Assembly: GCA_030765045.1 (NCBI GenBank)
Contig: CM060964.1
Span: 140,946,868-141,010,867, forward strand
Origin: Tenodera sinensis
Taxonomy: Eukaryota > Arthropoda > Insecta > Mantodea > Mantidae
Length of the DNA: 64,000 nucleotides
Reading direction: 5' to 3'
How positions within the stretch are numbered: the first letter of the stretch is position 1; every line of letters begins with the position of its first letter. Position numbers and translations under genes: made by a program. The notes below the pieces were generated by a model. That model did not search any database and was not told the origin of the DNA. It worked only from the letters and a program-made list of their open reading frames with translations. Below, piece after piece: positions 63,274-64,000 of the stretch.

Positions 63274-64000
63274 AGGACTAACACCAGTTCTCTTGCTAAC
63301 TCAATGTGACTGCTACACAACTCATTCACTTTCTGTTAACACTTTTATATAACACCGCGAAAATTACCAGAATGTTCTCATTCATGCTGGAACTGCAGTC
63401 TCAGCGAGTTCTAGTAGCTTTGAGCAGAATCCAGAGTCAATTCCTGGAACTACATGTGTACAATTACTGCTGTCTCTGTGTGACCTTGGAATCCGCACAA
63501 ACAGATGACCTCTGCCACAGTAACAGACTCACATTCACAAACAGTAGGTGAAATTAAAAGGATAGAATGATATACAATGAGAATGAGTCATTGTCAGTTG
63601 GAATATTACAGGCTGCTTTATAGCGGTAAAGCGAGAGAAAGAGGATTTGTCGTACACAATTATTTCCGATTGTTGTAGGTGAGCCTTCAACTCCTGCACA
63701 GTGTTTACTGAAAGAGTTAGGCTTACTCTTCACATGTTCACAGCAAGCTGTGGAGATGCTAACTAAAAGTTAAATATTTTATATTGATTAAAATCATATA
63801 GAGTAAAATGGAAGCAAACTTAAAAGAAAAAAAGGGGAAAAGGGGATTATGAGCATGGTTGGGGAAAAAAGGATAAAGGTACCCCAAAAGGGGAAAAGGT
63901 GCATGAAATAATGCCTCTTTTGGCAACTAGAAACAAAACTTCAAACTGTGGTATCTTTCCAAAGAAACTAAATTTACCCTAAGAAAAAGGTGTGCACCTA
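63274..64000. other. no gene; probable 5' flank and subterminal part of the hAT
   Basis: Non-coding. G/A-rich repeats AAGGGGAAAAGG and AAAAGGTGC appear from 63830 to the window end. See the terminal region at 61370. Confidence 0.35.

Overview
This window looks like repeat-packed nuclear DNA from an arthropod, most likely an insect with a large genome. The evidence is the mix of Jockey-type and CR1-type LINEs, a copia and a gypsy LTR element, a mariner, many hAT relics and several tRNA-derived SINE families. There is no operon structure, rRNA or CRISPR, and I recognise no host protein-coding gene. Species cannot be fixed from sequence alone. Almost every long open frame is mobile-element coding sequence, and most carry stops or frameshifts.

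Layout. Positions 1-3.1 kb are A+T-rich non-coding DNA with a TTC microsatellite and a piggyBac-type MITE. From 3.1 to 13.5 kb three Jockey-clade LINEs are stacked: a minus-strand 3' fragment, a plus-strand copy with broken gag and pol, and a plus-strand copy whose 893-codon endonuclease/RT frame is intact. 13.5-17 kb holds an IS630/Tc1-like transposase relic, a 219-bp tandem duplication, a piggyBac-type MITE, a Penelope-like GIY-YIG fragment, a SINE and a pogo/Tigger fragment. 18.3-20.7 kb is a hAT relic with a perfect 8-bp target duplication. 21.9-29.4 kb is a gypsy element. A hAT is inserted in its protease region, a second hAT sits inside the first, and a SINE and a Tc1 relic lie further along.

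30.8-38.7 kb is the most unusual stretch. It has a decayed protein-primed family B DNA polymerase on plus and a fragment matching the Polinton/adintovirus packaging ATPase on minus, with an unassigned 180-codon frame and Cys-rich segments upstream. The region is interrupted by a SINE, a mariner and a repeat whose other copy is a foldback. 40-47.5 kb holds another hAT relic, a LINE tail with a 300-bp TCAA array, the foldback repeat and a SINE with a perfect 12-bp duplication. 47.7-52 kb is a nearly complete CR1-like LINE whose ORF1 carries an SGNH-hydrolase domain. 52.2-54.2 kb is an internally deleted copia with both LTRs and its target duplication. 54.7-59.4 kb is a Tigger/pogo element enclosing a hAT. 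61.4-63.3 kb is a further hAT relic split by a SINE.

The insertions give a relative chronology. The virus-like and gypsy layers were already in place when SINEs, hATs and the mariner landed in them. The intact Jockey ORF2 and the SINE at 47.3 kb look youngest. Family assignments come from motif recognition by eye, not database searches.
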